Below are positions 61,817-64,000 of a stretch of 64,000 nucleotides of DNA, piece after piece. The stretch lies in assembly GCA_016703265.1 (NCBI GenBank), contig JADJCK010000005.1:62001-126000 (forward strand), given 5' to 3'. Numbering within the stretch: the stretch's first letter is position 1; every line of letters starts with the position of its first letter. Below the pieces are notes generated by a model. That model was given only the letters and a program-made list of their open reading frames with translations. It had not been told where the DNA came from and made no database searches. Source of the stretch: a bacterium (GTDB lineage: Bacteria; Krumholzibacteriota; Krumholzibacteriia; LZORAL124-64-63). The position numbers were made by a program, and so were the translations under genes.

Positions 61817-62836
61817 TTAGTCGTGCCGCTTCGATTCGTGACAATAGTCGACTCTGCAGGTTGCCGCTTTGCGCAAGAGGACGGTTTGCCGGCTGGATCC
61901 GCCTTTCGGTGTGCGGAGACATCCGGCGATGCCGTCGAAGCGCACTTCGGCCCGCTGCTGTCCATTGCGAGTGCGTTTGTACAGGAAGCCTATTGCCCCG
62001 GTTGTAGACGACTTTGCCGTGCGCACCTTCTGTCGACTCCTGTCCTCCATTAGGCTGATTAGCTGTCTTGTCTTTGTTTGCGAATCCAGAGTGACGTCGG
62101 CAGGGTGGGGTTCGATGATAGAGCTTACCTTCACGGGAGAGATGGGCGGTAGTCCGATGTTCCACCATACCCAGCGCGATTTTAGTTCCTCGGGGAGTTG
62201 CTCATATGCAGCTTGGAGCGACCGTGGGTGCCATGGTCCCTCCGTGGGCTTTTCGCTGGATACGCTGGAGATATCGAGCAGAGCGTCGACAGCAACAATG
62301 AAGATTCGTGGCCGACTCTGCGGCACAAAGAAGCGCGCATCCATGTGCAGGGCTCCGAGGCGCATCCCGAGTGCGGCGAGTGATTCGCATAGGCCGATGA
62401 GGTTCTCTCCGTACAATAGCCCGCGAACATTCTCGAGAACGATAATTCGCGGGCGTTGGCCCATGCGATGTAGCTGGAACATTATCTGCCAAAACGGCCA
62501 GTAGGTCCCACTGCGTCCTGCCGACATGCCGCGCTGCCACCCGGCCAGCGAAAGGTCCTGGCATGGAAATGAAGCCCATGCCATCTCGACTCCAAGCGGA
62601 AGAGGCAAAGGCACGCTCTTCGGATCTGCAGCGTGCGCGGCAATTGCATCTGCAATTACATCGACGCTTCGCGTGTCAAGGTGGGCATCGCCAAAGTTGT
62701 GCCGATAGATGCTGTTCTTCCTGGGGTCATTGTCGTTCGCCCATGCACAGGCCCAAGCATGTTTGAGGCCGAGCCGAGCCATGCCGGTTCCGGCAAAGAA
62801 CTCATAGAACGTGCGGGTGTGCTTCTTTGTTGTCAC
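61817..62836 (-). CDS. dcm: DNA (cytosine-5) methyltransferase, main frame
   Basis: A 339-residue frame from the GTG at 62836 (AAGGAA ahead). It has C5 methyltransferase motif I (FYEFFAGTGMARLGL), IV with the catalytic Cys (ASFPCQDLSLAG), VI (IIVLENVRGLL) and VIII (FFVPQSRPRIFIVAVD); the variable region follows. It would methylate C in a short target and mark self DNA. It is the first gene of the five-gene operon. The C-terminal motifs are out of frame (previous entry), so as sequenced the enzyme is truncated. Confidence 0.9.
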   Translation of the reverse strand: MTTKKHTRTFYEFFAGTGMARLGLKHAWACAWANDNDPRKNSIYRHNFGDAHLDTRSVDVIADAIAAHAADPKSVPLPLPLGVEMAWASFPCQDLSLAGWQRGMSAGRSGTYWPFWQIMFQLHRMGQRPRIIVLENVRGLLYGENLIGLCESLAALGMRLGALHMDARFFVPQSRPRIFIVAVDALLDISSVSSEKPTEGPWHPRSLQAAYEQLPEELKSRWVWWNIGLPPISPVKVSSIIEPHPADVTLDSQTKTRQLISLMEDRSRQKVRTAKSSTTGAIGFLYKRTRNGQQRAEVRFDGIAGCLRTPKGGSSRQTVLLRKAATCRVDYCHESKRHD

Positions 62837-63042
62837 GAAGTTCCTTCTTTGGGCGTGAGCGTTCCCCGAACGCGGCTCTAAACATCGTATGATTCTATCG
62901 TGTCGCCTGAGAAATTCAAGCGCTTGGTGACTTAGATTGGAGCGACGGATCTAGGTCATACTATCGGCACTAGGTTGAGATTTTGGTCCCCGAGGTCGCA
63001 ATTCTGTCTGCATCTGCTTCAGTGGGAATCAGCACGATGAGT

Positions 63043-63983
63043 TCAGAGCGGAAGCGCCGGCACTTTAAAGACCCCCCCCAGCTCAGACTCCCTATGCCAG
63101 CGGACGAACTCAATCGATGGCCGCGGTGCGCCTTCAATCGGAGACCGTAGCGGCTGTCCGTGCAGCCCGCGAATGCGATCGAGCGTCTCATCGCCGCCGG
63201 TGAACTCCGCGGACACCAGGATCCGGCAATCGTCGCTCAACGTCCATGCGCCGGCGTCGAACAGCTTGTGCATTGTTGGTTCGACGGCGAAGCCGTTGTC
63301 GACCGTGTCCGGTCCTCTGCACGCGTGCCATTTGATGTGCGCGGCCTCGCAGCGAAATACTGCCCCTTCAGGGCAGCCCGAAAGCCCGTCACGGCGCAGC
63401 GATGTTCGTATGCGCGGAGGATGTTCTCGCGGAACCTGGGATCCCGGGGAATTCGATTGACCGTATACTGAGCCGTTTCAGCGACCTGGCCGACCAATGG
63501 CAGCCTGAGCCCAACGGAATCCAGAATGTCCTGATGCAGGCTTTCCTCGAAATGGCATTCCAGGACTGTGGCGACGACCGAGCCGAGAAACGCCGGATCG
63601 GCTTTCAACAGCGCCGCGAAGCCGTCCTCCAAGTGTCCCGTCGTGGCCCGGAGGGCCGCCATTTGCGGGAAGTCACCGGCTTGAAGGGGGAGGTTATCGG
63701 CTCCCGCGACTTCCCAAAGGCCGTCACTGCGCAGGTGCCAGTATGGGAGCTCGGGCTGGTGCCTGGACGCGACCGGGGGCGCATAGGCATTCAGCAGCGG
63801 ATTCAGCGCGCTTTCCATTTCAGCAAATGGGATGTCGCGCTCGCCGTTCTGAAGCCTCGCGATCGCCAGCAGGAGCAGCAACGGCTTGTGCGGCGCACGA
63901 CGCGAACCGCGTCGGTACACTTTCAGATTCGTGGCTGCGTGCAGGTATTCGGCAGCGGTGGGCAAGGTTTCAGGTCCCCGCAT
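63043..63983 (-). pseudogene. HNH restriction endonuclease of the phosphorothioate-binding type, frameshifted
   Basis: The main frame (63983-63237, 248 residues) has the sulfur-binding-domain-like motif RRGSRRAPHKPLLLLLAIAR (residues 24-43), YWHLRSDGLWEVAG and RENILRAYEHRCAVTGF. Near 63365 a one-base shift leads into the frame encoding CEAAHIKWHA, DTVDNGFAVEPTMHKLFDAGAW, the HNH core, ending at 63043 (GGVFKVPALPL). This layout is the ScoMcrA-like family, which cuts phosphorothioated DNA (family knowledge). The ATG at 63983 is 18 bases from the window edge. Confidence 0.75.
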
Positions 63984-64000
63984 CGAAGATCTGGTGCAAG

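Overview
The window reads as a chromosomal segment of a GC-rich, free-living Gram-negative-type bacterium, probably from one of the FCB-group candidate phyla (Krumholzibacteriota or Eisenbacteria-like; this placement is inference). Five large secreted proteins end in a FlgD-like/T9SS-type C-terminal domain containing the NPFNPxT signature. Lipoproteins, TonB/ExbBD and TolQ-type proteins imply an outer membrane. Nearly everything up to about 50 kb is GC-rich, tightly packed and in frame.

1-9.7 kb: the end of a subtilase-like secreted protein, a polytopic membrane protein, a small CxxC/His-rich secreted protein, and a minus-strand FG-GAP protein. The FG-GAP protein's thioredoxin-like N-terminus is interrupted by one in-frame UGA in a UxxC motif followed by a SECIS-like hairpin, so it is a strong selenoprotein candidate. 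Next comes a PqqD / HPr-kinase-like / S26-peptidase / nucleotidyltransferase group of the kind seen around RiPP-type pathways. 9.8-15.6 kb: a winged-helix regulator and a complete-looking bacterial microcompartment locus (RpiB-DeoC fusion, acylating aldehyde dehydrogenase, two BMC-T, one BMC-H, three BMC-P), resembling the sugar-phosphate-utilising type. 15.8-25 kb: a Mug-type DNA glycosylase, a gingipain-like C25 peptidase, an APC permease, secreted and AIM24-type proteins and an Ig-like lipoprotein. 25-33.5 kb: a hybrid histidine kinase, then a TonB-ExbD-ExbD-ExbB-TPR-phosphate-binding-like operon on the minus strand. 33.6-41.7 kb: an overlapping carbohydrate operon (GH144-like glucanase, ABC solute-binding protein, two permeases, a small membrane protein, a large glycosidase). 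41.8-45 kb: two secreted proteins.

45-50 kb is a transition zone. It holds an HNH endonuclease gene, two fragments of related HNH genes, and two toxin-antitoxin pairs (ParDE; AbrB/PIN), each lying between copies of a repeat built on the palindrome TTGCGCCGGCGCAA. From about 50.2 kb to the right edge the DNA is visibly AT-richer and is a defence-type island: an AAA ATPase plus TOPRIM-like pair, a DUF6602 gene, an IS3-family element, a DUF2075 nuclease-helicase, a five-gene minus-strand operon (C5 cytosine methyltransferase, zinc-ribbon protein, ParB-like protein, SNF2 helicase, DUF3883 nuclease-like protein) and an HNH restriction endonuclease of the phosphorothioate-binding type. Almost every gene in this island carries one or more single-base frameshifts while stop/start overlaps between neighbours survive. 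That pattern means either recent decay or poor consensus in a strain-variable island.

Three families of short structured repeats occur outside or inside genes: hairpins with a conserved core (1.6-3.8 kb), the TTGCGCCGGCGCAA palindrome (six copies), and paired GTTGAY-NN-RTCAAC palindromes (three pairs, one of them translated in frame inside a glycosidase gene). No rRNA, convincing tRNA or CRISPR array was seen.
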